The notes under the pieces: generated by a model | The model's database searches: none | What the model was told of the DNA's origin: nothing | The model's input: only the letters and a program-made list of their open reading frames with translations | DNA from: Anaerotignum sp. | GTDB lineage: Bacteria; Bacillota; Clostridia; Lachnospirales; Anaerotignaceae | Length of the DNA stretch: 64,000 nt | NCBI GenBank assembly: GCA_017523325.1 | Contig: JAFWWO010000064.1 | Location: 1 to 64,000, forward strand | Direction: 5' to 3' | Made by a program: the position numbers and the translations under genes | Shown: positions 9,379 to 15,424 of the stretch, in pieces | Numbering within the stretch: the first letter of the stretch is position 1 | How the letters are laid out: each line of letters begins with the position of its first letter

Positions 9379-9430
9379 CAGGCTTTGCCCTATGGGTAAA
9401 CATTCCTAAACAGCCTGCCGTTTGCAAACA
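9379..9430 (-). repeat. Degenerate partial copy of the branched hairpin repeat
   Basis: The stretch around 9380-9410 repeats the plus-strand series GGCTT(T/C)GCCCTATGGGTA..CATT..TAA.CAG seen in the full element at 9499-9530, with substitutions and without the right arm of the long helix. It lies between the full copy and the phosphatase start codon. Confidence 0.6.
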
Positions 9431-9460
9431 CCCGACTATTCGCCTACTTTCTTGCCTTTC

Positions 9461-9582
9461 GCCGTGCGTATTCGCAGGCTTCGCCTGCTCATCACGGGCT
9501 TCGCCCTATGGGTAGGCATTTATAAGCAGGCGAATGTGTGCAAGCCCACCTTCGCCCGCTTACAAATGCCTACCCGCACGGC
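9461..9582 (-). repeat. Branched hairpin repeat, copy A (candidate structured RNA)
   Basis: Plus-strand layout: outer arm GCCGTGCG (9461-9468) pairs with CGCACGGC (9575-9582). Inside are a hairpin GCAGGC-TTC-GCCTGC (9474-9488), a small hairpin GGGC-TTC-GCCC (9496-9506), the box TATGGG, and a 25-bp helix (9510-9534 with 9551-9575) closed by a loop containing TGTGCAAGCCCA. The two mismatches of the long helix, A9522-C9563 and A9528-C9557, are A-C on the plus strand but U-G on the minus strand. A second copy with different arm sequence is at 23705-23831. There is no T-run, so it is not a simple terminator. Confidence 0.75.
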
Positions 9583-9599
9583 TCATTGCTTTCGTGAAT

Positions 9600-9605
9600 A
9601 TTGTA
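9600..9605 (-). promoter_or_regulatory. Possible extended -10 box before hairpin copy A
   Basis: Minus-strand TGGTACAAT matches an extended -10 element, with TACAAT five of six to consensus, but no good -35 box is found. Transcription from here would start about 10 bases before the outer arm of copy A and run into the phosphatase gene. Confidence 0.35.
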
Positions 9606-9700
9606 CCACAAAAATTATATCTTTTGCAGAAAAACTCCGGCTTCATGAAAAAACCTTCTGCGGCATATAGATAAACAAATAGATTCTACGGAGGTTGTCT

Positions 9701-9907
9701 ATGTATTCCAACCAGAAAATTCCAGAACCCTTTTGCAACTACGGCAAGGCAAGCCCTGCCCGTCCCACTCCCAACTCGGAACCCGCAGAGGCGGCAGAAA
9801 GCACCCTCCACGCTACGGAAGAAAAGCAATTTATACAAAATACCCACGAAAAGCAGGATTCTTCCCCCCTTTTGGCACTCTTACTTTTGGGGCTGTTATC
9901 CTCCTGA
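9701..9907 (+). CDS. Small hypothetical protein with hydrophobic C-terminus
   Basis: A 68-residue protein, not recognised. ACGGAGG stands six bases before ATG 9701, which makes translation likely. The first 50 residues are polar and rich in Pro, Glu, Thr and Asn; the last 12 are hydrophobic, with the core LLALLLLGLL, so it may attach to a membrane or to spore layers. A strong terminator follows. It is transcribed away from the phosphatase and towards the minus-strand helical protein genes. A role in sporulation is only a guess from size and composition. Confidence 0.6.
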   Translation: MYSNQKIPEPFCNYGKASPARPTPNSEPAEAAESTLHATEEKQFIQNTHEKQDSSPLLALLLLGLLSS

Positions 9908-9925
9908 ACGAAAGCCTTATTTTTT

Positions 9926-9953
9926 GGCTGTTGCTCCGGCAACAGCCTTTTTT
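9926..9953 (+). terminator. Rho-independent terminator of the small ORF
   Basis: Stem GGCTGTTGC/GCAACAGCC with a TCCG loop, followed by six Ts. It begins 19 bases after the stop codon of the 68-residue protein. Confidence 0.9.
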
Positions 9954-9962
9954 CTGCAAAAT

Positions 9963-9987
9963 AAAAAAAGGGGCGTTTCACCCCTTT
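9963..9987 (-). terminator. Rho-independent terminator of the helical-protein pair
   Basis: Minus-strand stem AAAGGGG/CCCCTTT followed by a T-rich tail, four bases past the stop of the 87-residue protein. It faces the plus-strand terminator at 9926-9953. Confidence 0.85.
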
Positions 9988-9990
9988 CGC

Positions 9991-10254
9991 TCATAAACCC
10001 AGCATTGCCATAATTTTCTCCAGCTGTTTTTGTTCCTCCTCCGGAAGGCCTGCCGCCATGGCCGCCAATAGGGTCTTTTGCTCCTGCGGCGGGAGCGCGC
10101 CCCCTGCAGAAAGCTTCTCTCCATATTCCAAAAACACATCCAGCCGTTCCATGCCTATTTTGCCCTTGCTTTTTTCCGCCACCTCCCGCAACAGCTGTAA
10201 CCGTTCCTCTCCCAGTTTTTGCAGTTCAGGCGTATCCCAAGGTGTATTTGTCAT
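9991..10254 (-). CDS. Small helical hypothetical protein (87 residues)
   Basis: Not recognised. The protein is charged and predicted helical. Its C-terminal half, centred on AAMAAGLPEEEQKQLEKIMAML, resembles the repeated unit seen twice in the upstream 152-residue protein (A..P.L..E.QR.L..IV..M). The start overlaps the stop of that gene by four bases (ATGA), so the two are translationally coupled. It carries no signal peptide and no membrane segment. Confidence 0.65.
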   Translation of the reverse strand: MTNTPWDTPELQKLGEERLQLLREVAEKSKGKIGMERLDVFLEYGEKLSAGGALPPQEQKTLLAAMAAGLPEEEQKQLEKIMAMLGL

Positions 10255-10709
10255 ACCTCGCCCTCCCGTCTTAAAATCTCTCTTACGTCCATAATCTTTA
10301 CGATCGTATCCAGCTGTCTGCGCTGCTCCTGCTCCAGATAAGGCCGCACCGCCCCCAACAGCTTCCTGCGCCGCAGTGCCGGCGATTCCTCCTGCCGCCC
10401 CCGTGCTTCCAACATCTCCCCTGAAAGCACCCGCCGCATTTCCATCAGCCGGACAATGACATACAAATCCCTTTGGTATTCTCGGTCTAAAAAGGGAATT
10501 GCCGCAAAAATCATATTTTCATTGGCGTTACGCCCGAAACTCTCCGGCGTTTCCTTTTGCTCCACTACCGCACGCTCCGGCGGGACAGCCGTTCCCATCA
10601 GCCGCCGCAGCCGCTCCATTCGCTCCAGCATACGAAACGCTTCCATTCCCTGCTCTCCCAGCATTTCGGAAAACAGTCCCATTCTATCGTTTCCCTGTTT
10701 TTCCGTCAC
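10251..10709 (-). CDS. Helical hypothetical protein with an internal duplication
   Basis: A 152-residue protein of unknown function. Two segments, one starting [18 protein letters not shown] near residue 70 and one starting [19 protein letters not shown] near residue 120, share the pattern P(F/Y)L(D/E).E.QR.L..IV(R/K).M..R..L, an internal repeat of about 28 residues. The start is GTG 10709, or ATG 10682 with AGGGA upstream. It is divergent from the interrupted subtilase gene and coupled to the next gene. Related helical character is seen in the protein directly downstream of the subtilase. Confidence 0.65.
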   Translation of the reverse strand: MTEKQGNDRMGLFSEMLGEQGMEAFRMLERMERLRRLMGTAVPPERAVVEQKETPESFGRNANENMIFAAIPFLDREYQRDLYVIVRLMEMRRVLSGEMLEARGRQEESPALRRRKLLGAVRPYLEQEQRRQLDTIVKIMDVREILRREGEV

Positions 10710-10740
10710 AGGCTTTCACCCCTTTTCCGTTCTAAAAAAA

Positions 10741-10783
10741 AGATATGCTCCCGAAAGAAAAAAGATGCTCTCCGAAAGAAAAA
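10741..10783. repeat. Imperfect tandem repeat of about 21 bp in a divergent intergenic region
   Basis: GATATGCTCCCGAAAGAAAA is followed by GATGCTCTCCGAAAGAAAA. The pair lies between the divergent starts of the helical-protein operon and the subtilase, where a shared regulator could bind. No clear promoter boxes are attached; TTGACA at 10812-10817 lacks a matching -10. Confidence 0.45.
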
Positions 10784-10850
10784 CCGCAGAACCTTTCCCA
10801 AAAATCTCCTTTTGACATACCTTGATAAAGAAAGAAGGGAGATGCTTGTC

Positions 10851-11063
10851 ATGTCTTTTGATGCAGATTTTTTTGCCGCTGAAAACCCTTCGGCGGAGCA
10901 AGTATATACGGGGCAGGGAATCTCCATTGCCGTTTTGGATACGGGAATCTCGCCCGTTGCGGATTTTACCCTGCCGGATAACAGAATCGTGGCTTTTCGG
11001 GATTTTGTCAACGGAAAACAAACGCCTTATGACGATAACGGTCACGGCACCCATGTCACGGGC
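10851..11063 (+). CDS. Subtilisin-family serine protease, 5' segment of an interrupted gene
   Basis: Codes for the first about 71 residues of an S8-family (intracellular subtilisin-like) protease. It carries catalytic Asp30 in AVLDTGI and catalytic His65 in [10 protein letters not shown]. There is no signal peptide or propeptide, so the enzyme should act in the cytoplasm. ATG 10851 has GGGAG nine bases upstream. Reading past 11063 enters a mobile element and ends at 11432 in unrelated sequence, without the catalytic Ser. Joined at the 14-bp core to the segment beginning at 14702, it gives a complete in-frame enzyme of 306 residues. Translation of this fragment alone cannot give an active protease. 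Confidence 0.85.
11049..11062 (+). repeat. Left 14-bp attachment core (att site)
   Basis: ACCCATGTCACGGG, identical to 14702-14715. It encodes Thr-His-Val-Thr-Gly of the subtilase active-site motif, so the target of integration is one of the most conserved parts of the protein family. Confidence 0.85.
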
Positions 11064-11065
11064 GC

Positions 11066-11090
11066 AAAAAAAGAGAGCCTGCGCAGGCTC
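11066..11090 (-). terminator. Rho-independent terminator of thiMthiE
   Basis: The palindrome GAGCCTGCGCAGGCTC is followed on the minus strand by TC and seven Ts. It lies just inside the left end of the element and would shield the host gene junction from transcription of the cargo. Confidence 0.9.
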
Positions 11091-11096
11091 CCCTCT

Positions 11097-11735
11097 CTAT
11101 CCAATCAATTCTTCCATTGTGCTGTGCAATCTTCGGGCGGCTGTTTCTATATCTTCCGCTGCAAAAATGGCAGAAACCACCGCCACACCGTCAATGCCAC
11201 TGCCTTTCAATTCCATGACGTTTTCCTGCTGTATGCCGCCAATGGCAACCACGGGAATATCAACAGCCTCACAAATCGCCTGCAGTGTATCGAAAGAAAC
11301 CTCCGCCGCATCCGGCTTCGTGGAAGTGGGGAATACCGCCCCTACGCCCAAATAATCAGCCCCCCGCTGTTGTGCCAGAAGGGCTTGCTCCACCGTCCGC
11401 ACAGAAACACCGATGATTTTTTCCGGGCCTAATTTCTCCCGCACGTCGCCTGCCTCCATATCGCTTTGGCCTACATGCACGCCATCGGCATCTACCGCCA
11501 AGGCGATTTCTACATCATCGTTGATGACGAAAGGGATACCATAGCGGTCTGTGACTGCTTTCAGCTTCTTTGCTTCTGCCAAAAAGGCATCGTAGCTCAA
11601 CGCCTTCTCTCTGATTTGAACAAACGTCGCACCGCCTTGTATGGCTCTTTCTACATCTTCCTCCAAGGCTCTGCCGCCCAACCAAGCACGGTCCGTTACG
11701 GCATAAAGCAGCATAGATGCTTTATCTACATTCAA
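11097..11735 (-). CDS. thiE: Thiamine-phosphate synthase
   Basis: Joins hydroxymethylpyrimidine diphosphate and thiazole phosphate to form thiamine phosphate. The 212 residues form a TIM-barrel type sequence with the family motifs [10 protein letters not shown] (about residue 35), [12 protein letters not shown] (about 68) and DGVHVGQSD (about 83), and later [11 protein letters not shown] and VVAIGGI. The start is TTG with GGAGG upstream and overlaps the end of thiM by 14 bases, so the pair is co-transcribed. It is cargo of the recombinase element; no pyrimidine kinase gene is nearby. Confidence 0.93.
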   Translation of the reverse strand: MNVDKASMLLYAVTDRAWLGGRALEEDVERAIQGGATFVQIREKALSYDAFLAEAKKLKAVTDRYGIPFVINDDVEIALAVDADGVHVGQSDMEAGDVREKLGPEKIIGVSVRTVEQALLAQQRGADYLGVGAVFPTSTKPDAAEVSFDTLQAICEAVDIPVVAIGGIQQENVMELKGSGIDGVAVVSAIFAAEDIETAARRLHSTMEELIG

Positions 11736-12549
11736 TTTTCATACCCTCCTCCAGCATTTTGTCGTCCAGATTGCTCATGGCATCTATCAAAAATGTACGG
11801 AAAGAGGCCGTCCCTCCCTCCGGCGTATGATCCAGCCGTTTTTTCGCCAGCTCGCCACACAGCCCCATGGCCGCTACTGCCGCCGCCGCGGCCTCCAGGG
11901 GGTATTTCGGGTTCGCCGCACCATAGGCCGCTACCACACCGCTGAGCATACAGCCCGTTCCCGTGATTTTGGAAAGCATGGGCACGCCGTTACGAATAAT
12001 ATAAGCTTGCTTTCCATCCGCCACAATATCAATGGCTCCCGTCATGGCAATGACAGCATCGGTTTTTCGGCTCAACTCCTGCACAAAAGCAACCGATGCA
12101 GACAAATTTTCCTCTGTCACATTATCCGCCATATCCGCATCGACTCCTTTGGTATTGCTTTTTTCACCGTACAGGGTCTTTAATTCCGAAACATTCCCAC
12201 GAATTACCGTAAAATGCACTTCCTCCAGCAGGCGGCGAGCCGTATCCGTCCGCAGGCGGGACGCACCTGCTCCCACAGGGTCCAGCACCACGATATGCCC
12301 CAGTTCATTGGCTTTCTTCCCCGCCTTTATCATGGAATCTATGGTTCTGCTGTTGAGGGTGCCGATATTGATATTCAAACCGCTGCAAAGCGCTGTAATT
12401 TCCTCCACCTCTCGGGCATCGTCCGCCATAATGGGCGAGCCGCCGCAGGCCAGCAGAATATTCGCTACGTCATTTACTGTCACATAATTGGTGATATTAT
12501 GTATCAACGGTACCATTTTTCTGACATTGGCTATGATTTCTCTTCTCAT
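11722..12549 (-). CDS. thiM: Hydroxyethylthiazole kinase
   Basis: Phosphorylates the thiazole moiety for thiamine salvage, feeding ThiE. The 275-residue ribokinase-fold sequence shows the N-terminal PLIHNITNYVTVNDVAN typical of ThiM, GGSPIMADDAREVEEI, VLDPVGAGASRLRT and the anion-hole motif KITGTGCMLSG near residue 195. GGAGAAGG precedes the ATG. The leader (12550-12637) carries no TPP riboswitch that I can recognise, which is unusual for thiamine genes in Firmicutes. Together with thiE it forms the cargo operon of the element. Confidence 0.95.
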   Translation of the reverse strand: MRREIIANVRKMVPLIHNITNYVTVNDVANILLACGGSPIMADDAREVEEITALCSGLNINIGTLNSRTIDSMIKAGKKANELGHIVVLDPVGAGASRLRTDTARRLLEEVHFTVIRGNVSELKTLYGEKSNTKGVDADMADNVTEENLSASVAFVQELSRKTDAVIAMTGAIDIVADGKQAYIIRNGVPMLSKITGTGCMLSGVVAAYGAANPKYPLEAAAAAVAAMGLCGELAKKRLDHTPEGGTASFRTFLIDAMSNLDDKMLEEGMKIECR

Positions 12550-12637
12550 ACGTTTTCCTTCTCCTATATCGTTAGATTTTGCTATGCAAAAACGTCATAG
12601 CAGTACTATGGCGTTACAGTCCTTCTTCCGCCCGTTA
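12550..12637 (-). promoter_or_regulatory. Leader of thiM with small hairpin, possible weak promoter
   Basis: On the minus strand TTGATA and TGTAAC are 17 bases apart, a weak sigma-A-like pair overlapping the lipoprotein stop. A small hairpin with ATAG/CTAT arms follows. The conserved CUGAGA and ACCUGA parts of a TPP riboswitch are absent. Confidence 0.3.
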
Positions 12638-13216
12638 TCAAATCACAAAAAGCAGATAGGTCTGATGGGCTTCCGTAGTTCTCTCCTGCCAATAGGTACG
12701 GAAGGTTTCTGCGTCCAGCTCCGGCTCATTGGAAAGAACACAGATGGTATAAGCCTGTCCGCCTTCCTCCAGCCGAAAATCTTCAAATATATTCAGGCAG
12801 TCAAAGGTTTCCTGCAACTGCTTTTCAATCTCCAGTTCCTCGCCATAGCCATCTCTTGTACGGTCAGAAACCAACAGGTAGCCGCCTTCCGCTTGATGAC
12901 TCAAATAATCCAGCATCGCACCGCCCTGCATGGAATACTGACAAATAACCACAGATGCCGCCTCGCCCTGCTCCGATGCCTGCAAAAAGCCGTCCCAAGC
13001 CTCCTGCCCGCCGGCAACCGCACCATCGGCTATGGTATAAAAGCCTTCTGACACTGCCGTTTCTTTCGTGACCTCCTCCGGCAATTCCTGCAAATAAGCC
13101 TGCATTTCCTCCGCTGTGATTGCCGTTGCCTGTGGCTTCGGTTCTTTTGTCGGCTGTCCGCCGCAGCCCGCCAGCAACACCATGACACAAATTGTAGCCA
13201 AAAGTCCTTTTTTCAT
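12638..13216 (-). CDS. Putative lipoprotein, possibly DUF4362-like
   Basis: A 192-residue protein with a lipoprotein signal peptide: basic start, hydrophobic stretch and lipobox LLAGC with Cys18. The mature part has no catalytic motif that I recognise; the run QGGAMLDYL then LLVSDRTRDGYG faintly resembles DUF4362 lipoproteins of Firmicutes. Its ATG overlaps the stop codon of the recombinase gene by four bases, so the two are coupled. As element cargo it may have been captured by chance; a role in excision is not indicated. Confidence 0.7.
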   Translation of the reverse strand: MKKGLLATICVMVLLAGCGGQPTKEPKPQATAITAEEMQAYLQELPEEVTKETAVSEGFYTIADGAVAGGQEAWDGFLQASEQGEAASVVICQYSMQGGAMLDYLSHQAEGGYLLVSDRTRDGYGEELEIEKQLQETFDCLNIFEDFRLEEGGQAYTICVLSNEPELDAETFRTYWQERTTEAHQTYLLFVI

Positions 13217-14163
13217 ACGTCTATCCTTCCTTTCCCTTTGCCTATGACTCTATTTTTGGAGCGTTTCTCCATCATTCTCCTCACTTCATCAAAAACCTCT
13301 TGTTTGATAATGGCTTCATGGGTATTTTCCACCACTATCCACTGATTTTTGGGCAATTGCCGTATCCTTTTCTCCTTAAAGCTAATTTTTTCCTCTTTTC
13401 CCTGCACCATATGCCCCAGATAAACGGGGTTTTTCAAAATTTTTCTAATCGTGGAAGCCGACCAGTTTTTACACTCCCTTCGCCCCAAATCCTCCCCGCG
13501 GTTTTTTTTCACCTGAGAGGGGGTGGGTATGCCCTGTGCCGTCAGCCTTTGGGCGATTTTACGGCAGGAAAGCCCCCCTAAATACAGAGAAAATATCTCC
13601 GCCACCGCAGGAGCCGTTTCCTCGTCCCGCAAAAGCCGATGACGGCATAACGGGTCCTTTCCATATCCATACGGCGCATAATTGCCTAAAAACTGCCCTT
13701 CCTCCATCTTCCGGCGAAAAACAGCCCTGATATTTTCCGAAAGCTCCTCCGAATACCATTCGTTGACCAGGCTATTGATTTGACGGGCTTTTTTATTCTC
13801 CCGCCGAGCCGTATCCACATGGTCCACCAATGTCAGAAACCGCACCCCCCAGAGGGGGAATTTCTCATGGAGATAGATTTCCGCCGTTGCCGCATTTCGG
13901 GTAAAGCGGGACTGGGTTTTGCAAAGAATCAGCGAAAAACAGCCTGCCTGTGCGTCTGCCAGCAAACGGCAAAAGGCCGGTCTATCCTCCCGCAGGCCGG
14001 AATAATCCTCATCGGCATACACGCCATATACCTCCCACCCCTGCCTTTGGGCATAATCCAACAACAGAGAGCGTTGGTTCTGTATGCTTTCGCTTTCCGC
14101 CGTCCCTCTGCCTTCATCTTCCACAGAAAGCCTGCAATAAATGGCTACCTTTTCCCGTTTCAT
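13213..14163 (-). CDS. Short serine recombinase of the intervening element
   Basis: Site-specific recombinase of the large-serine family, 316 residues. The N-terminal resolvase domain has catalytic Ser13 in AIYCRLSVEDEG and the arginine-rich TQSRFTRN motif. The recombinase domain follows (SENIRAVFRRKM, then YAPYGYGKDP, GIPTPSQ and TIRKILKNPVYLGHMVQG). The usual zinc ribbon and coiled coil of 450-550 residue relatives are missing: the protein stops where a Cys-rich HPLAGK.RC..C segment normally begins. Start ATG 14163 has GGGGCGG upstream; the longer frame to 14217 is unlikely. It most likely catalyses integration and excision at the 14-bp cores. Confidence 0.88.
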   Translation of the reverse strand: MKREKVAIYCRLSVEDEGRGTAESESIQNQRSLLLDYAQRQGWEVYGVYADEDYSGLREDRPAFCRLLADAQAGCFSLILCKTQSRFTRNAATAEIYLHEKFPLWGVRFLTLVDHVDTARRENKKARQINSLVNEWYSEELSENIRAVFRRKMEEGQFLGNYAPYGYGKDPLCRHRLLRDEETAPAVAEIFSLYLGGLSCRKIAQRLTAQGIPTPSQVKKNRGEDLGRRECKNWSASTIRKILKNPVYLGHMVQGKEEKISFKEKRIRQLPKNQWIVVENTHEAIIKQEVFDEVRRMMEKRSKNRVIGKGKGRIDV

Positions 14164-14234
14164 ACTGCCGCCCCTTTTTTGTTTCCTTAGGAAAACTATA
14201 TGGCAAAGCGGCGGCAACTATCCCTTCCAAACAC

Positions 14235-14272
14235 AAAAACCGCAGCCCTACAAAAGGTGTGGTTGCGGTTTA
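14235..14272 (-). terminator. Terminator after the zinc-ribbon membrane protein gene
   Basis: Minus-strand stem AAACCGCA/TGCGGTTT with a loop of about 20 bases ends in TTTTTGTG. It separates the upstream small gene from the recombinase. Confidence 0.75.
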
Positions 14273-14283
14273 TTCTGTCAAAA

Positions 14284-14553
14284 TCATAGCCCTCGAAAAA
14301 GATATTTCTCACACTGGGGGCAGCAGGTTTCTTCATTCACCTTGCGGCGACAATCCAGCTTTTTCCCACAATGGGGGCAAACATACAGCTTCATTTCCAG
14401 AAAAATATTCAGCACAGCCACAACAATCGCCGCCGGAATATTATGCCAGAAAACAAAAATAATCGCCGCCAAAGCGTAAATAAGCAAACTCAGCTTTTGA
14501 AATCTTTTATACTTCGCCAACAGAGCACTGCCTTTATCGGGTAAGGTTTGCAC
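14284..14553 (-). CDS. Small membrane protein with a zinc-ribbon tail
   Basis: An 89-residue protein of unknown function, first gene inside the right end of the element. Two hydrophobic segments (about residues 22-36 and 39-52) are followed by a cytoplasmic-type zinc ribbon, YVCPHCGKKLDC and then CCPQCEKY, giving two CxxC pairs. Similar short proteins occur widely in Lachnospiraceae without an assigned role. It has its own terminator and so its own transcription unit. Confidence 0.65.
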   Translation of the reverse strand: MQTLPDKGSALLAKYKRFQKLSLLIYALAAIIFVFWHNIPAAIVVAVLNIFLEMKLYVCPHCGKKLDCRRKVNEETCCPQCEKYLFRGL

Positions 14554-14701
14554 GGTATAACCCCCTTTTTTTCATATTCGCCTTTATTTTATAACAAATC
14601 CTCCCAAAAAGCAACTGCAAATGAGAAATTGTCACAGATGCCAAAAGAAAAACGGAATTTTTTTATGCAAAATCACCACTATCACCCCCCTTGCTCCCGT
14701 G
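14554..14701. other. Right end of the intervening element, non-coding
   Basis: About 150 bases, A/T-rich, between the last element gene and the right core. The final bases CCCGTG, joined to the core, make the inverted repeat CCCGTGA..TCACGGG, a plausible arm for recombinase binding. A start codon for the downstream subtilase segment is not needed if excision occurs. Confidence 0.4.
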
Positions 14702-14715
14702 ACCCATGTCACGGG
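14702..14715 (+). repeat. Right 14-bp attachment core (att site)
   Basis: ACCCATGTCACGGG, identical to 11049-11062. Here it is preceded by CCCGTG and followed by the genuine continuation of the subtilase, AATTGCCTGCGG. Confidence 0.85.
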
Positions 14716-15424
14716 AATTGCCTGCGGAAACGGCTGGCTTTCCAACGGAAAATATTGCGGCATCGCCCCTATGGCGCAGATTGTATCGGTGAAAATACTG
14801 GATCGCCTGGGGCAGGGAAATTCCGCCCATGCCGTCGCCGCCCTTCGATGGATAATGGACAATGCCCGCAAATATAATATTAGAGTAGTGAATCTTTCCA
14901 TTGGTACCAACGACAGAAAGGTCAACCTGCCCTTAAAGGACGCCGTGGAGCGGCTCTGGCGCAGAGGTATCGTGGTGGTCGCCGCCGCCGGAAACCCCGA
15001 CGGGCGCAACGGACACCGCCCGCCCCCTGCCGTCAGCAACGGCGGTGATGTCATTTGTGTAGGCGCTTGGGAGGATCGGGCCTATTTCCAGACCCCTTCC
15101 TTCTCCCTATTCACAAAGGAGGAAAATAATCTACCCGATATATGGGCGCCGGGAGAGGATATCGTTTCTACCCTCTCGCCGGATTACGAGTTTTCCCTCC
15201 CCAATCGCCACCCCCAAAACATCACGGATACCCATTATATCCGCATGAGCGGTGCATCTATGGCCACGCCTCTCATCAGCGGCGCCGCCGCCCTTTTGCT
15301 GGAAAAATACCCCCGCGCCCGCCCGGAGGAAATCAAACACCTGCTATTACAAGCGGCAGCCGCCAACGGCAACCTCATCGACAGAAAGACCTGTCTGGAA
15401 CTTTCAAGAAAGGTGGTTACATGA
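14702..15424 (+). CDS. Subtilisin-family serine protease, 3' segment of an interrupted gene
   Basis: Codes for residues 67 to 306 of the restored S8 protease. The motifs follow in the right order: GKYCGIAPMAQI, VVNLSIGTNDR, the oxyanion Asn in VVAAAGNPDG and catalytic Ser252 in RMSGASMATPLISGAAALLL. The upstream open frame to 14621 is element sequence, and no convincing ribosome site precedes it, so this part is probably not expressed as a separate protein. The stop codon overlaps the ATG of the next gene. The restored length of 306 residues agrees with intracellular subtilisins lacking a propeptide. Confidence 0.85.
   Translation, partial: THVTGIACGNGWLSNGKYCGIAPMAQIVSVKILDRLGQGNSAHAVAALRWIMDNARKYNIRVVNLSIGTNDRKVNLPLKDAVERLWRRGIVVVAAAGNPDGRNGHRPPPAVSNGGDVICVGAWEDRAYFQTPSFSLFTKEENNLPDIWAPGEDIVSTLSPDYEFSLPNRHPQNITDTHYIRMSGASMATPLISGAAALLLEKYPRARPEEIKHLLLQAAAANGNLIDRKTCLELSRKVVT

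Larger units (their letters stand above)
11049..14715. mobile_element. Serine-recombinase intervening element in the subtilase gene
   Basis: About 3.65 kb lies between two copies of ACCCATGTCACGGG. All five genes inside are on the minus strand, opposite to the host gene: thiE, thiM, a lipoprotein, a serine recombinase and a small zinc-ribbon membrane protein. Exact recombination between the repeats restores the reading frame [14 protein letters not shown] of the subtilase and would leave a circle carrying the palindrome-like site CCCGTGA-CCCATG-TCACGGG. This arrangement matches intervening elements such as skin in sigK, although the host gene and cargo differ. Whether excision is developmentally controlled, or occurs at all, cannot be seen. 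Base composition does not differ clearly from the flanks. Confidence 0.8.

Noticed and set aside
9461-9582. Hairpin repeats as integron attC sites
   Set aside because: The typical GTTRRRY/RYYYAAC ends are missing, and no integron integrase or gene cassettes are nearby.
10812-10817. TTGACA before the subtilase as a sigma-A promoter
   Set aside because: No -10 box is present at a spacing of 15-19 bases; the region is occupied by the ribosome site.
11063-11432. Continuation of the 5' subtilase frame into the element as a real C-terminus
   Set aside because: The sequence after 11063 is the reverse of thiE and its terminator, with no protease similarity.
12550-12637. TPP riboswitch before thiM
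   Set aside because: The conserved sequence blocks and the two-arm fold are not present in the available 90 bases.
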